A program made the position numbers and the translations under genes. From Blastococcus sp. CPCC 205250 (lineage in GTDB: Bacteria; Actinomycetota; Actinomycetes; Mycobacteriales; Geodermatophilaceae): 64,000 bases of DNA. Below the pieces are notes generated by a model. The model was not told where the DNA came from. It did not search any database and saw nothing but the letters and a program-made list of their open reading frames with translations. The stretch covers positions 186,001 through 250,000 of the forward strand of contig NZ_JABGCG010000002.1 in NCBI RefSeq assembly GCF_019799925.1, in the 5' to 3' direction. Shown here piece after piece: positions 63,827-64,000 of this stretch (position 1 is the first letter of the stretch; each line of letters starts with the position of its first letter).

Positions 63827-64000
63827 GACCCCGACGCTACCCCGCCGGGCGGCACGTCCAGGTCCACCGGATCGGCCAGGCCGGTGCAGTCGACCTCCGT
63901 GACGTCGCGGCCGGCCAGGTAGCGGCGGGCGCCCTCGTCGCCGGTCGCCGTCTCCGCCACCCCGGCCCAGTGGTCGCGGCCGAGCAGCACCGGGTGGCCA
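63823..64000 (-). CDS. MocA-like molybdenum cofactor nucleotidyltransferase, C-terminal fragment
   Basis: Fragment, cut by the right edge: GHPVLLGRDHWAGVAETATG followed by DEGARRYLAGRDVTEVDCTG and the acidic end ADPVDLDVPPGG. GHPV and GDxGAR are the C-terminal motifs of MobA/MocA nucleotidyltransferases, which attach CMP or GMP to molybdopterin. A MocA (CMP) product fits the CoxL-type hydroxylase, which uses molybdopterin cytosine dinucleotide. Overlaps moaE by 4 bp. Confidence 0.75.
   Translation of the reverse strand, partial: GHPVLLGRDHWAGVAETATGDEGARRYLAGRDVTEVDCTGLADPVDLDVPPGGVASGS

Overview
The window is very GC-rich, densely packed bacterial DNA with no rRNA, tRNA, CRISPR array or recognisable transposase. 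GTG starts, short ATGA/GTGA overlaps and the gene content (mycofactocin genes, nicotinoprotein/NDMA-type alcohol dehydrogenases, a form II CO-dehydrogenase-like enzyme, DUF3097, a UBP-zinc-finger Na+/H+ antiporter) point to an actinobacterium. Geodermatophilaceae is my best guess; that placement is inference.

Layout. 1-12.6 kb holds housekeeping and accessory genes: glutamate dehydrogenase (cut by the window edge), threonine-aldolase-like enzyme, gamma-carbonic anhydrase, cobalamin-independent methionine synthase, an NlpC/P60 peptidoglycan hydrolase, a TldD/TldE metallopeptidase pair, a cation/proton antiporter and an esterase. 12.7-18.6 kb holds a MarR regulator, a metallo-beta-lactamase-fold hydrolase, an AbiEi/DUF559-like gene bracketed by palindromes, a MtaD-like deaminase and a DedA-HAD-hydrolase operon. 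18.6-23.8 kb is a coxS-coxL-coxM-coxG operon whose large subunit carries the form II signature AYRGAGR.

26.7-36.9 kb is a dispersed mycofactocin locus: mftF, mftE, two mycofactocin-coupled short-chain dehydrogenases, and a compact mftA-mftB-mftC operon divergent from mftR. It is interrupted by an iron-regulated siderophore-binding protein, an MFS exporter and others. mftD is not in the window. Two NDMA-type alcohol dehydrogenases (40.5 and 46.5 kb), an acyl-CoA synthetase and a GAF-LuxR regulator follow, suggesting mycofactocin-dependent alcohol or aldehyde oxidation feeding acyl-CoA formation.

49.0-52.9 kb is a second molybdoenzyme block (CoxD-like AAA, CoxE-like VWA, CoxF/XdhC-like, MOSC), and 61.2-64.0 kb carries molybdenum-cofactor genes (moaA, moaD, moaE and a MocA-like fragment). 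Three separated segments could therefore serve one molybdenum hydroxylase. Between them lie an M18 aminopeptidase, a PRC/DUF2382 stress-type protein, DUF3097, two exported proteins of unknown function, an aldo/keto reductase and an MFS transporter.

Non-coding structure is unusually informative: a family of three 57-bp palindromes (9.25, 44.45, 46.42 kb), a second palindrome family flanking one gene, a palindrome placed exactly between the -35 and -10 of mftA, a DtxR/IdeR-type iron box, several long perfect hairpins between convergent genes, and three convergent gene pairs whose stop codons overlap in CTAG.
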